Source: Gramella sp. AN32 (GTDB lineage: Bacteria; Bacteroidota; Bacteroidia; Flavobacteriales; Flavobacteriaceae). Taken from it: DNA of 64,000 bases. The notes below the pieces were generated by a model. The model saw only the letters and a list, made by a program, of their open reading frames with translations, searched no databases and was not told the origin of the DNA. This document shows positions 54,966-64,000 of this stretch, in pieces; the first letter of the stretch is position 1; every line of letters starts with the position of its first letter. The stretch spans positions 1 through 64,000 of the forward strand of contig NZ_QEYO01000007.1 in NCBI RefSeq assembly GCF_023718305.1. The letters run 5' to 3'. The translations under genes were made by a program, and so were the position numbers.

Positions 54966-55613
54966 TTAGACTCTTGGGTTTCCGTTCATAGCAGTTAACA
55001 TTCCACCGTAAACATTGTTCAGGGAAGCCATATTATTCGCTAAAGAATCCATTTGGGTCTTCAGTTTACCTGCGTTTTCAGCAACTTCCAGATTAATTTC
55101 AGCTTGTCTAGCCGCACTTTCAACCTGTGCCTTGTAGATATGGTTAAGTGTTTCCATTTGTGCCGCAGCAACACTCATTTCTTCGCTATATTTTTTCTGA
55201 GAAGCCATGGAATCTACAGTAGGGGCAATTCCTCTAGCAACACCTTCAAAGTTTCTAATGCTATCCCCCAATGAGGTCATTAGACCAGCATCAATCTTTG
55301 CTTCTCTCAACATTTCATCAAGTTTTTTAGAAAGTAAACCATCAGCTTCTTTTTCTTCCATAAGCGCTTCTTCCCTTCGGCGTGCATCGCCACCAGCTAA
55401 TTCTGGATAAACCAATGCCCAGTCAAGTTCATCGTCTACCGGTTCGAAAGCTGAGTAAGCGAATACTAATGCTTCCACAACAAGACCTGCGATAAGCATA
55501 GGGTTTGCAAAAGGCCAGTGCATGATTTTAAAAAGTGCACCTAAGATCACTACAGATGCTCCCAGACCATACACCATATTGGTCACTTTTTTTGTTACTC
55601 TTGAATTTGCCAT
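54966..55613 (-). CDS. gldL: GldL, type IX secretion motor protein
   Basis: This 215-residue protein has two membrane helices (VTNMVYGLGASVVILGALFKIMHW and PMLIAGLVVEALVFAYSAF, with a conserved Glu) and a long cytoplasmic coiled coil. It is the stator partner of GldM. Spacing to gldM is 48 bp. Confidence 0.93.
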   Translation of the reverse strand: MANSRVTKKVTNMVYGLGASVVILGALFKIMHWPFANPMLIAGLVVEALVFAYSAFEPVDDELDWALVYPELAGGDARRREEALMEEKEADGLLSKKLDEMLREAKIDAGLMTSLGDSIRNFEGVARGIAPTVDSMASQKKYSEEMSVAAAQMETLNHIYKAQVESAARQAEINLEVAENAGKLKTQMDSLANNMASLNNVYGGMLTAMNGNPRV

Positions 55614-55661
55614 AATTCTTTTGTTTAGTTTTCTTGGTATTAGTTATAGGTTAAAGTTCAA

Positions 55662-57026
55662 TTAATTAGATGCATTGAGGGTAACATCGGTTCCTAGGTA
55701 ATCCTGAACAGTCCTGAAGCCAATATAACTTCTTGCTGAATCCATATATTCGTAATCCCTGGAACTCACCTGAAGAAAATATGCAACATCTTTCCAGGAT
55801 CCACCGCGAACTACTTTTCTCATGTCATCAGGATTATTAACTGTAGGGTTCATTGTAGACATGTATTCATAAGATCCCGGATCGTAAGAAGAATCGACCC
55901 ATTCGGCGACGTTTCCGGCCATATTGTACAAACCATAATCATTAGGGTCATAAGATTTTGCTTCCACAGTATATAAAGCCTGATCTGCAGCGTAATCACC
56001 TCTTAAAGGTTTGAAATTTGCCATAAAACATCCACGGTCATTTTTAGTATAAGGCCCACCCCATGGGTAAGAACCTCCTTCGAGACCACCTCTTGCGGCA
56101 TATTCCCATTCCCCTTCAGTAGGTAGACGATAGGTGGGAACATTTTCATTTCCTTTCTTTCTGCGGTAATCATTATTGTATTTTGTTCTCCACTGCGTAA
56201 ATGCCCTTGCCTGTTTCCAGGAAACACCCACTACCGGGTAATCGTTATAAGCACTATGCCAGAAATAATCGTTGTGCATAGGTTCGTTATAACTATAATT
56301 AAAGTCTTTGATCCAAACAGTAGTATCTGGATAAATAGCCAACTCCTCGCTTTTTATAAAATCGGTCCTTTTCTGATTCCCGTTTCTCGCAGCTGCCTGA
56401 ATATCCATCCAAGTATACTTATACTTTAATTTTTTGACATTAATGGTTCTTTGTCCATTATATGCTTCTTCCATAGGAATATACATACTGTCCATAACCT
56501 CGGCATAATACACATCGGGATAATCATCAGTATCCCAATAAATATCCACATCGGTATTTAATTTTCTGTTTTCGTAACTATCAGTTGGCCCGCCCTGCCC
56601 GTAAGAATTCAGCATGTATTCCTGATAAGGAGTGAGATCTGAAGGATCTGCATCGGCAAAAGCAAATTCACCAATGGCATTATCACCCGGGGTAGCACCC
56701 TGGAGTTCAGCCATGATAGCAAGGTTCACGCGAACGATACTATCACGTACATTTTCAACAAATTGTCTGTATTCTGAATTTGTGATTTCAGTTTCGTCCA
56801 TATAAAATGAACGAACAGTTACCGTCTTTGGGGGAGCGTTTAAATTACCGGCAATATCATCATCAGATTTACCCATGATGAAAGAACCGCCAGGTATAAG
56901 CGTCATCCCGAAAGGTTTCTCCGGATTCCACTTTTTGCCCTCTACACCTACCAGCTGTCCACGATCGCCACCACCACAACTCGAAAGCAAGGCCAGAACA
57001 GCAATGAGCGAAAAATACTTCTTCAT
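55662..57026 (-). CDS. gldK: GldK, type IX secretion lipoprotein
   Basis: This 454-residue protein has a lipoprotein signal (lipobox LLSSC, Cys near residue 17) and a formylglycine-generating-enzyme-like fold. MTLIPGGSFIMGKSDDD, GVSWKQARAFTQWRT, LPTEGEWEYAARGG and RGGSWKD are typical. It sits at the outer membrane as a ring with GldN. It starts the gld operon, 115 bp after the arginase-like gene. Confidence 0.93.
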   Translation of the reverse strand: MKKYFSLIAVLALLSSCGGGDRGQLVGVEGKKWNPEKPFGMTLIPGGSFIMGKSDDDIAGNLNAPPKTVTVRSFYMDETEITNSEYRQFVENVRDSIVRVNLAIMAELQGATPGDNAIGEFAFADADPSDLTPYQEYMLNSYGQGGPTDSYENRKLNTDVDIYWDTDDYPDVYYAEVMDSMYIPMEEAYNGQRTINVKKLKYKYTWMDIQAAARNGNQKRTDFIKSEELAIYPDTTVWIKDFNYSYNEPMHNDYFWHSAYNDYPVVGVSWKQARAFTQWRTKYNNDYRRKKGNENVPTYRLPTEGEWEYAARGGLEGGSYPWGGPYTKNDRGCFMANFKPLRGDYAADQALYTVEAKSYDPNDYGLYNMAGNVAEWVDSSYDPGSYEYMSTMNPTVNNPDDMRKVVRGGSWKDVAYFLQVSSRDYEYMDSARSYIGFRTVQDYLGTDVTLNASN

Positions 57027-57141
57027 AATTCTCTTAGGTTAAGACATTTTGATTTACGGCAGTAAACCTATCTAAATATTTTTTAAAAAACAATATTTCG
57101 GGTAAAAATACAGTAAATACAAATACGTCTGAATATATTTT

Positions 57142-58302
57142 TTAGACTTCGTTTTTTCTTTTGGCTTTATACCATCTCTCAGGGATTACCTGATTGCAGG
57201 CTTCTAAATAATCTTCCTCGCTGCATGGTAATAACGTGTGCCTTTTTAATTTAGTATTTGCATTCGTTAAAAATGGGATTTCTATCCACCAACGACCACT
57301 AACCGGACTCTTGAAAAACACCAGAATTTCATCATCAATAGGCACCTGATATTTTGTAAACTCATTTTTTGCTGAAATAGTATTTTCATTAGTGCGGTAA
57401 TTGACACCTTCTATAAAATACCACACAATTTGAGCAACCAGCGTATTTGCCAGGCTTCCAAAGCGATTCTGATATTCATAAATACCAAAAGATGATACTT
57501 TATCACTAATCCCGGCATACCGGGACAGTGCACATATCTCCCTGCCATTGAAACCATTAGGTGAATTAAAATAGGCTGTGTTAGCAGAAGCCGAATCTAC
57601 CGAATTCAGGTCTAAACCTACGAGATTGGCATTCCGGAATATAGGTTCCATCAAGGTGATATTTCCAGTAACTTCCCCCAGCCTATATGCTTCGAAAAAC
57701 AACCTTTCCATCAACTCAATTTCTTCCTGTGAATTGAAATAAGTCTGGTATCCCAGGGCAGAATAATTAAATAAATTATAGGGCTTATCTACTACGATTT
57801 TTCCTACATAACTTTGATTCGAAATAGGATTATCTGCATCGCCAAGATCAAATTTGCTATCAATATTTACTAAACTAACCATTTGATCCAATTGATCATA
57901 GGCGCGATACTGAGCATAGATTAAATCCTGGCTCCCTCCTATAATGATGGGTAGTATATCTTTTTTTATGAGCTGCTCCACCAGGTTTTGAACTGCAAAG
58001 TAAGTGTCTTCAACGGTAGCTCCCGGTTCGATATCACCAAGATCTGCAAGGTTGAGCTTCCAGTTTCCCGGAAACAACCTATAAAATTGCTCCCTGAATT
58101 CTGTAAAAACAGGAGTGTCATTTTTTTTAACCGCCCTGCGGTTTTCCCTAATTCCGAAAATAGCAATTTGCACCCCCTCTATTTCAGGAACACCAGATCT
58201 TTCACTGTGTACTCTTATATTGGCGCCAATACTTTGCGGATGCAAGCCGGACAGGCTTTCCAATAACTCCGATTCTATGGGGCTTAGAAAATCGAGGTTC
58301 AT
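57142..58302 (-). CDS. Arginase/formimidoylglutamase-fold protein with lost metal residues
   Basis: This 386-residue protein belongs by fold and context to the formimidoylglutamase-like arginase superfamily found upstream of gldK. The usual metal motifs are altered: GGDH reads GGSQ, DAHxD reads DSKFD, and the SxDxDxxDP segment reads GLDLNSVDS. A two-manganese hydrolase is therefore unlikely. A structural or regulatory role is possible. It starts 3 bp after the topA stop, so it probably shares that transcript. Confidence 0.75.
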   Translation of the reverse strand: MNLDFLSPIESELLESLSGLHPQSIGANIRVHSERSGVPEIEGVQIAIFGIRENRRAVKKNDTPVFTEFREQFYRLFPGNWKLNLADLGDIEPGATVEDTYFAVQNLVEQLIKKDILPIIIGGSQDLIYAQYRAYDQLDQMVSLVNIDSKFDLGDADNPISNQSYVGKIVVDKPYNLFNYSALGYQTYFNSQEEIELMERLFFEAYRLGEVTGNITLMEPIFRNANLVGLDLNSVDSASANTAYFNSPNGFNGREICALSRYAGISDKVSSFGIYEYQNRFGSLANTLVAQIVWYFIEGVNYRTNENTISAKNEFTKYQVPIDDEILVFFKSPVSGRWWIEIPFLTNANTKLKRHTLLPCSEEDYLEACNQVIPERWYKAKRKNEV

Positions 58303-58305
58303 ATT

Positions 58306-60825
58306 TTATTTCTTTTTGGTTGTTTTTTTGGCAGTCTTCTTTTTAGCAGTGGTTTTTTTACGGGTAGTTTTTTTCTTCCCTTTTCCATTTTTCTCAAGAA
58401 TAGCTTTGGCTTCTTCCAGGGTCATCTCTTCTGCCTGTGTCGTTTTAGGTAATTCTAATTTGCTTTTACCCTGGATCAAATTAAATCTTCCCCAACGCGC
58501 CTTTTCTAATCGAATCCCTTCCTCTTCCCAATTATGGATGACCTTGTCTCTTTCCTTCTTGAGTTTATCCTCGATCAATTCTTCAATATTGGCATCAGAT
58601 AAATTATCGAAATCGTACTTTTTATTTACGTTGATGAAGATACTGTTCCACTTTAGATAAGGCCCAAAACGGCCCACACCTTTTTGAACCGGATGATCCT
58701 GATACGTATAGATAGGCGCATCTGCTTTTTCCTTTTCTTTGATCAATTCCATGGCACGATCAAAATCGGTATTTAAAGGGTCCTCCCCTTTTTCCAGGGA
58801 AACGAATTTCTTCCCATAACGAACATAAGGACCGTAACGGCCATTATTCACTTCTACATCTTCCCCTTCATATTCCCCTAATTTTTTGGGAAGCTGAAAA
58901 AGGTCCATCGCCTCTTCATACGTTAGCGTTTCCATGTTTTGATCGGGACTTAGACTCGCAAACTTGGGTTTTTCATCATCTTCCACAGAACCAATTTGAA
59001 CCATGGGCCCAAATTTTCCTAATCTCACACTCACCGGTTTTCCACTCTCAGGATCTTCCCCCAAAATTCTCTCGCCCACTTCACGTTCAGCATTTTTAGC
59101 CACATCCTGTACATGTGGATGAAAATCTTTATAGAAATTCTTCATCATGGATTTCCACTCCTCATTACCTTCAGCAATATTGTCAAAACTTTCTTCTACC
59201 CGGGCCGTAAAATTGTAATCGAGGATATTTGCAAAATGGTTGACCAGAAAGTCATTTACTACCATCCCGGTTGCTGTAGGAACAATTTTCCCTTTATCGC
59301 TCCCTACGGTTTCGGTTAGTTTTTTTTCTGCTACTTTATTCTCTTTCAGGGTAAACTGAATATAATCCCGCTCATTTCCATCTACAGAACCTTTTTCCAC
59401 ATAATTTCTACTTTGAATTGTGGAAATTGTTGGCGCATAGGTGGAAGGTCTTCCAATCCCAAGTTCTTCCAGTTTTTTAACCAGAGAAGCTTCGGTATAT
59501 CTGTAAGGTGGCCTGGTAAATCTTTCCGTAGCGGTGATATAATCATTCAGCAGTTTTTGTCCCTGCTTCATTGCCGGCAGCATTCCGCTTTGTTCTTCAT
59601 CTTCCTCATCGCTTCCTTCCAGATAAACCTTTAAAAAACCATCAAATTTCAAGACTTCTCCATTGGCTGTGAATTGATTGTCATGCTTATCAGCATCAAT
59701 TTTCACATTGGTCCTTTCCAGCTGGGCATCGCTCATCTGGGATGAGATTGCACGTTTCCAGATTAAATCATATAAACGCTGCTGATCCCTTTCCCCGGAA
59801 ATTCCATGCTTCTGAAAACTGGTTGGGCGAATGGCCTCGTGGGCTTCCTGCGCTCCTTTGGACTTTCCTTTGAATTGCCTGGTTTTGGAATATTTATCAC
59901 CGTAAGCCTTTAAAATCTCGTCTTTTGCCCCTTTTCTGGCTTCTTCAGATAAATTCACGCTATCGGTCCTCATATAAGTAATATGACCGGCTTCATAAAG
60001 ACGTTGCGCCAGGGTCATGGTTTTACTCACAGAGAAATATAATTTTCGCGATGCTTCCTGCTGAAGTGTAGACGTGGTGAAAGGTGGTGCCGGACTTTTC
60101 TTTGCCGGTTTCGTACTTAGATCTGCAACCTTAAAATTAGCACCAATATTATCTTTTAAGAACTTTTCTGCTTCTTCTTTGGTGTCAAAGTTCTTCGGAA
60201 TTTTTGCTTTGAAGGCTTTTCCCCCTTCTGTAGAAAATTCAGCATCGATCCTGAAAGAACCTTCCGGGGTAAAATCCTGAATTTCGCGTTCTCTTTCAAC
60301 AATGAGACGCACCGCAACAGATTGCACCCGACCGGCAGAAAGTCCGCCTTTAACTTTTCTCCATAATACCGGGGATAATTCATAACCAACCAATCGATCT
60401 AGAACCCTTCTTGCCTGTTGCGCATTAACCAGGTTATAATCAATATCCCGCGGATTTTCAATCGCTTTTAAAATGGCTGTTTTCGTGATCTCATGAAAAA
60501 CGATCCTTTTTGTTTTAGCTTCGGTAAGCCCTAATTCTTCAGATAAATGCCAGGCAATTGCTTCCCCCTCCCGATCTTCATCACTTGCCAGCCAAACCAT
60601 TTCTGCATTTTTCGCAAGGTTCTTCAATTTCTTTACAACATCTTTCTTATCCTTGGAAACAATATATTTAGGAGTAAAATCGCCTTCGGTATCTACACCA
60701 ATCTCTTTTGTAGGTAAATCTGCAATATGCCCAAAACTGGAAGCGACCTTGTAATCTGATCCCAGGAACTTCTCTATAGTTTTTGCCTTTGCAGGTGACT
60801 CTACAATCACTAAATTCTTTGCCAT
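58306..60825 (-). CDS. topA: DNA topoisomerase I
   Basis: The protein is 839 residues from the ATG at 60825 (a longer frame adds eight residues). The Toprim domain (LVIVESPAKAKTIEKFLG, DEDREGEAIAWHL) precedes the active-site Tyr region (HITYMRTDSVNLS). The C-terminal part carries the Bacteroidota topoisomerase repeat domains (GRYGPYVRYGKKFVSL), not the zinc ribbons of E. coli. It ends in a lysine/threonine/alanine-rich tail that probably binds DNA. It relaxes negative supercoils. Confidence 0.95.
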   Translation of the reverse strand: MAKNLVIVESPAKAKTIEKFLGSDYKVASSFGHIADLPTKEIGVDTEGDFTPKYIVSKDKKDVVKKLKNLAKNAEMVWLASDEDREGEAIAWHLSEELGLTEAKTKRIVFHEITKTAILKAIENPRDIDYNLVNAQQARRVLDRLVGYELSPVLWRKVKGGLSAGRVQSVAVRLIVEREREIQDFTPEGSFRIDAEFSTEGGKAFKAKIPKNFDTKEEAEKFLKDNIGANFKVADLSTKPAKKSPAPPFTTSTLQQEASRKLYFSVSKTMTLAQRLYEAGHITYMRTDSVNLSEEARKGAKDEILKAYGDKYSKTRQFKGKSKGAQEAHEAIRPTSFQKHGISGERDQQRLYDLIWKRAISSQMSDAQLERTNVKIDADKHDNQFTANGEVLKFDGFLKVYLEGSDEEDEEQSGMLPAMKQGQKLLNDYITATERFTRPPYRYTEASLVKKLEELGIGRPSTYAPTISTIQSRNYVEKGSVDGNERDYIQFTLKENKVAEKKLTETVGSDKGKIVPTATGMVVNDFLVNHFANILDYNFTARVEESFDNIAEGNEEWKSMMKNFYKDFHPHVQDVAKNAEREVGERILGEDPESGKPVSVRLGKFGPMVQIGSVEDDEKPKFASLSPDQNMETLTYEEAMDLFQLPKKLGEYEGEDVEVNNGRYGPYVRYGKKFVSLEKGEDPLNTDFDRAMELIKEKEKADAPIYTYQDHPVQKGVGRFGPYLKWNSIFINVNKKYDFDNLSDANIEELIEDKLKKERDKVIHNWEEEGIRLEKARWGRFNLIQGKSKLELPKTTQAEEMTLEEAKAILEKNGKGKKKTTRKKTTAKKKTAKKTTKKK

Positions 60826-60941
60826 AAAATCGTTGGTTTGTAGGTGCAAAAGTATACGAATTTTTTATTCTGCTTCTAAAAGTTCATTTAAAAGCGAAAA
60901 ATCACCCATAAGAAGGTAGTATTTTCCTGCCCTTTGATAGC

Positions 60942-61955
60942 CTATTTGGTATAGAAAAATATGGAAGTAACCCCGGGAACTGAATATTTTAAATCGGGTG
61001 CAAAATTGCCCTCTATCGCATCAGCATTATTAAAAGCAATGATCCTACCGCCACCGTTAAGGCTCTCTGCAACGAAAACTGCGTTGTAATCTGGATTGTA
61101 TTCAATATCTACAGGATTCCCTAAGAGGGTGTTATTCCCGGCAAGCCGCTTCTGGTCACCAAAGGCAATTTTCCCCAGATTTTCTACGGAATTAAACTTG
61201 TCCAAAAATTTCCTTACCACCTGAATGGCTCCATCTGAATCTGACTCTACAGTACCCCGATCCCCAATGAACATGATCCCATCTTTGAACTCTAATGCCG
61301 AAATTGCCGTAACCCCATCAATTGAAACTGTTTTGGTGGGAAATCCCCAGGGATTATTGACATAGGATGTGACAAAATTTGGAAATTTGGCAATTTTATC
61401 GGTATTCTGGCTGGCTACATAAAGGTCGTTATCTATAAATATGATAGAACCCACTTTTAAGTTGGTATTAAGAATATTCCTTAATATATAGGTATCCCCA
61501 TTTCGCTGATAGATATAAAATTTACTGTCTATAGTGGCAGGATTACCATCAGCATCTGTATTATCTGAAACCACATAAAAGTCATCTTTTTGAGCGAGAT
61601 CAACCGGATTTTGCAGATTGGAACTTCCAAATAACGAAGGCTGAATAGAGACATTTTGCTGCTCCGCAAATCGCTCCATATTGGTATAGGTTTGTAATTG
61701 GTTGGAGGATTTTGAAACAATAGTAACTTCATCTCCATTTTCCCGATAAACAATACCGGTAGCGTTGGAAGAAGAAGTTTTAAAAATAAATTTCTTACCA
61801 TTATTGATATTAAAACGTCTTATCTCCCCGGAATTTGTGGTTGCAAAAAGATAGGCGGTATCTGAAATCCTCACATCACCATTTAAACCATCATTGCTAC
61901 ACGAGAATAACGAAAAAGATAAAATTGCTATGAATAAAAATGGGTTTATTTTCAC
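60942..61955 (-). CDS. Beta-propeller-like lipoprotein
   Basis: This 337-residue protein has a lipobox (SLFSC, Cys near residue 19). It has repeated blade-like segments (AYLFATTNSGEIRRFNINNGKKF, GSIIFIDNDLYVASQNTDKIAKF, NPVDIEYNPDYNAVFVAESLNGGGRIIAF). It looks like an extracytoplasmic propeller of unknown role. It is divergent from the small secreted protein across 194 bp where I see nothing further. Confidence 0.75.
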   Translation of the reverse strand: MKINPFLFIAILSFSLFSCSNDGLNGDVRISDTAYLFATTNSGEIRRFNINNGKKFIFKTSSSNATGIVYRENGDEVTIVSKSSNQLQTYTNMERFAEQQNVSIQPSLFGSSNLQNPVDLAQKDDFYVVSDNTDADGNPATIDSKFYIYQRNGDTYILRNILNTNLKVGSIIFIDNDLYVASQNTDKIAKFPNFVTSYVNNPWGFPTKTVSIDGVTAISALEFKDGIMFIGDRGTVESDSDGAIQVVRKFLDKFNSVENLGKIAFGDQKRLAGNNTLLGNPVDIEYNPDYNAVFVAESLNGGGRIIAFNNADAIEGNFAPDLKYSVPGVTSIFFYTK

Positions 61956-62149
61956 TTCGAAATTTTAGACGAATATATAACGTTCCACAATTCTTGATAT
62001 TTTAAAAATAAAAAATCTCCAGTTTTTAATGATAAATTAACGATTTGAACCTTTAGATTTTAGCCTTCTACATCTAAAAACCTATTTCCTAAATCAAAAT
62101 AAATACGTAAAAACATGAATTTCTTAACTTCAGCTCAAACGATTAAAAA

Positions 62150-62668
62150 ATGAAAATCCGTAAAAAAATCCTATATCTGTTTTTGTTTTATATTGCTGCC
62201 CTTTCTTCTCAAAACCCACCTGAAAATTGCGCCTGCTGTGGTTCAGATTATCAAAGTTTTGATTTTTGGATTGGAGACTGGGAGGTTTACAATACAGAAG
62301 GGGGGAAAATTGGAGAAAATTTGGTGGAAGCACTGGAAGGGCACTGTATTATTAACGAAAATTGGACAGGATCTACCGGTGGAAGCGGAAAAAGTTATAA
62401 TTATTATGATCCCACCGATGAAACCTGGAATCAGTTATGGATAAGTTCAACGGGGAAAATCCTAAAATTGAAAGGCAAAGCTGAAGCCAACAAAATGGTA
62501 TTGAAGAGCCAGCTTACTTCAGGAAAAAAAGGAAATTATTTTAACCAGATTACCTGGACAAAAAATTCAGATGGCAGCGTAACCCAATTATGGGAATTGT
62601 TGGATACTGAAGGCAAACTAATTTCCGAAACTTTCGAAGGAATCTATAAAAAGAAAAATGCTCAATAG
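62150..62668 (+). CDS. Secreted DUF1579-like protein
   Basis: This 172-residue protein has a signal peptide (IRKKILYLFLFYIAALSSQ). The DFWIGDWEVYN start is typical of a lipocalin-like DUF1579 fold, and beta-strands follow throughout. A CCAC-like cysteine group (NCACCGSD) precedes the domain. Function is unknown. Its stop overlaps the convergent DsbD-like gene end by 7 bp. Confidence 0.75.
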   Translation: MKIRKKILYLFLFYIAALSSQNPPENCACCGSDYQSFDFWIGDWEVYNTEGGKIGENLVEALEGHCIINENWTGSTGGSGKSYNYYDPTDETWNQLWISSTGKILKLKGKAEANKMVLKSQLTSGKKGNYFNQITWTKNSDGSVTQLWELLDTEGKLISETFEGIYKKKNAQ

Positions 62669-63999
62669 AATTTGACAGCTTTTTCAAATTCAGGCGGAGA
62701 ATCATTTTTAAATGCATCGATTCCCTTCTGAAGCCATTCTAAATATTTTTCAGCATCAGGCTCGTAGGCAATAGGTTCGATCAGGTTTTTTTCATCATGC
62801 CCTATCAACACATAATAAGGTTGGGCATTGGCCTTATAATTTTTGATTTGAAAATCACTCCATTTATTACCAATGGTCTCAATATCTTTTCCGGTAGTTT
62901 CTGAAGTATATTGTTCAGCTTCGGGCAACTTCCGTTGGTCGTCAACATACAACGAAACAAGCACAACTTCAGATTTTAATATTTCCAGAACAGCTGCTTC
63001 GCTCCATACACGTTCTTCCATTTTTCGGCAATTTACACAGGCATGCCCCGTGAAATCGATCAAAACAGGAAGATCCTTCTTTTTAGCATAGGCCAAGCCT
63101 TCTTCATAATCATGAAAGGAGATAAGATCATGTGGCCCATAAACTGCACCTTCAGGCAGCGTATTTTCAGGAGAACTTATCCCAACCGATTTTGAATTTC
63201 CCACGCCGTAGGGTGATTCACTGTATTGTAAGGGTGGAGGAAATCCGCTAATGATCTTTAATGGTGCCCCCCATAAGCCGGGAATAAGATAAATAGTAAA
63301 GGCTAAAACAATAAGCCCCATCAATAATCTTCCCACCGAAATAAAGGGCATTTCAGAATCGTGGGGCAATTTAATTTTTCCGAATAAATACAGCGCCAAA
63401 CCTCCAAAAATTGCGATCCAGATCGCCAGGAACAATTCCCTTTCCAGCAGATGTAGTTGTAAAACAAGATCTGCATTCGATAAAAATTTAAAAGCAAGGG
63501 CAAGTTCTAAAAAGCCCAAAAATACTTTTACCGTATTCAACCAGCCACCGGACTTTGGTAAGGAATTTAACCAGCCCGGGAAAGCAGCAAAGAGTGCGAA
63601 GGGAAGGGCCAGGGCCAGAGAAAATCCAAGCATGCCAATTATAGGTGCCAATCCACCTTTAGAAGCGGCTTCAACGAGCAAAGTTCCAACGATGGGACCC
63701 GTACAGGAAAAAGAGACAATGGCTAAGGCTAAGGCCATAAAAAATATTCCTATTACACCGCCGCGATCTGCCTGGGAATCAATTTTATTCCCCCAACTAT
63801 TTGGCAACATAATTTCAAAAGCGCCCATAAATGAAATAGCAAAAACCACCAATAATATGAAAAAGATCACATTGAACCAGACGTTCGTGGATAAAGCATT
63901 TAAGGCATCGGCTCCAAAAATAAGCGTGACCAGGGAACCTAATAAAACATAGATGACGATGATTGAAATTCCGTAGAAAATAGCATTTCTAATCCCCAT
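62662..63999 (-). CDS. DsbD-like thiol:disulfide transporter, 5' part outside
   Basis: This entry has 445 residues and the frame reaches the window edge. Six to seven membrane helices of the DsbD/CcdA type are present (VSFSCTGPIVGTLL holds a redox Cys). A C-terminal thioredoxin domain with GHACVNCRKME (CxxC) follows. It carries electrons from the cytoplasm to periplasmic partners. The N-terminal domain expected in full DsbD lies beyond 64000 or is absent. Confidence 0.85.
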   Translation of the reverse strand: MGIRNAIFYGISIIVIYVLLGSLVTLIFGADALNALSTNVWFNVIFFILLVVFAISFMGAFEIMLPNSWGNKIDSQADRGGVIGIFFMALALAIVSFSCTGPIVGTLLVEAASKGGLAPIIGMLGFSLALALPFALFAAFPGWLNSLPKSGGWLNTVKVFLGFLELALAFKFLSNADLVLQLHLLERELFLAIWIAIFGGLALYLFGKIKLPHDSEMPFISVGRLLMGLIVLAFTIYLIPGLWGAPLKIISGFPPPLQYSESPYGVGNSKSVGISSPENTLPEGAVYGPHDLISFHDYEEGLAYAKKKDLPVLIDFTGHACVNCRKMEERVWSEAAVLEILKSEVVLVSLYVDDQRKLPEAEQYTSETTGKDIETIGNKWSDFQIKNYKANAQPYYVLIGHDEKNLIEPIAYEPDAEKYLEWLQKGIDAFKNDSPPEFEKAVKFY

Positions 64000-64000
64000 C

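Overview
The window comes from a low-GC Bacteroidota, most likely a Flavobacteriaceae member. The evidence is a gldK-gldL-gldM-gldN gliding/type IX secretion locus (52.5-57.0 kb), a CTnDOT-type conjugation module (TraE to TraN, RteC, MobA/MobB and a coupling protein), and short palindromic tag repeats of the kind scattered through Flavobacteria genomes. The genus cannot be named from sequence alone.

Layout. (1) 0-1.1 kb: a partial ORF end, a small ORF and an HNH-type protein. (2) 1.1-11.4 kb: two leftward operons of secreted hydrolases, cupins, a CMD protein, a flavodoxin-like lipoprotein and three aldo/keto reductases, with a divergent AraC-type regulator. A near-identical 31-bp site lies upstream of both operons, so they look like one regulon. 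(3) 11.5-16.7 kb: a half-length asparaginase-like protein, a membrane-bound LuxR-type regulator, RteC, an excisionase-like HTH protein, a replication-type protein and a DnaC-like ATPase. (4) 16.9-23.8 kb: traEFGIJKMN. (5) 23.8-31.4 kb: cargo between the tra and mob modules. It holds a complete four-gene qatABCD anti-phage operon (KAP ATPase, QatB, QueC-like, TatD-like), a TAATG-coupled GIY-YIG/P-loop gene pair of unknown role, and a membrane-anchored beta-helix-like protein. (6) 31.5-34.8 kb: coupling protein, relaxase, MobA and a candidate oriT. (7) 35.2-39.1 kb: a radC-like gene split by a recombinase-in-trio (RIT) element with perfect 30-bp terminal inverted repeats. (8) 39.2-41.9 kb: ssb, small ORFs interrupted by a tag repeat, and an AbiEi-Fic fusion whose upstream region and start codon carry six copies of one repeat. 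(9) 42.35 kb: initiator tRNA-Met, which looks like the edge of the conjugative element. (10) 42.5-64 kb: ordinary chromosome, with an RND efflux operon, an ABC-F protein, DUF983, an FAD oxidoreductase, gldKLMN, an arginase-fold protein, topA, secreted proteins and a DsbD-like protein cut by the window end.

The tra, mob and regulatory genes would together move an element of about 30 kb that carries phage defence. No dedicated element integrase and no left attachment site are visible, so the left boundary is open. The conjugation gene set also looks incomplete after traN, where the defence cargo begins. The qat system is a known defence type. The least explained pieces are the GIY-YIG/P-loop pair, the beta-helix membrane protein and the Fic operator array.
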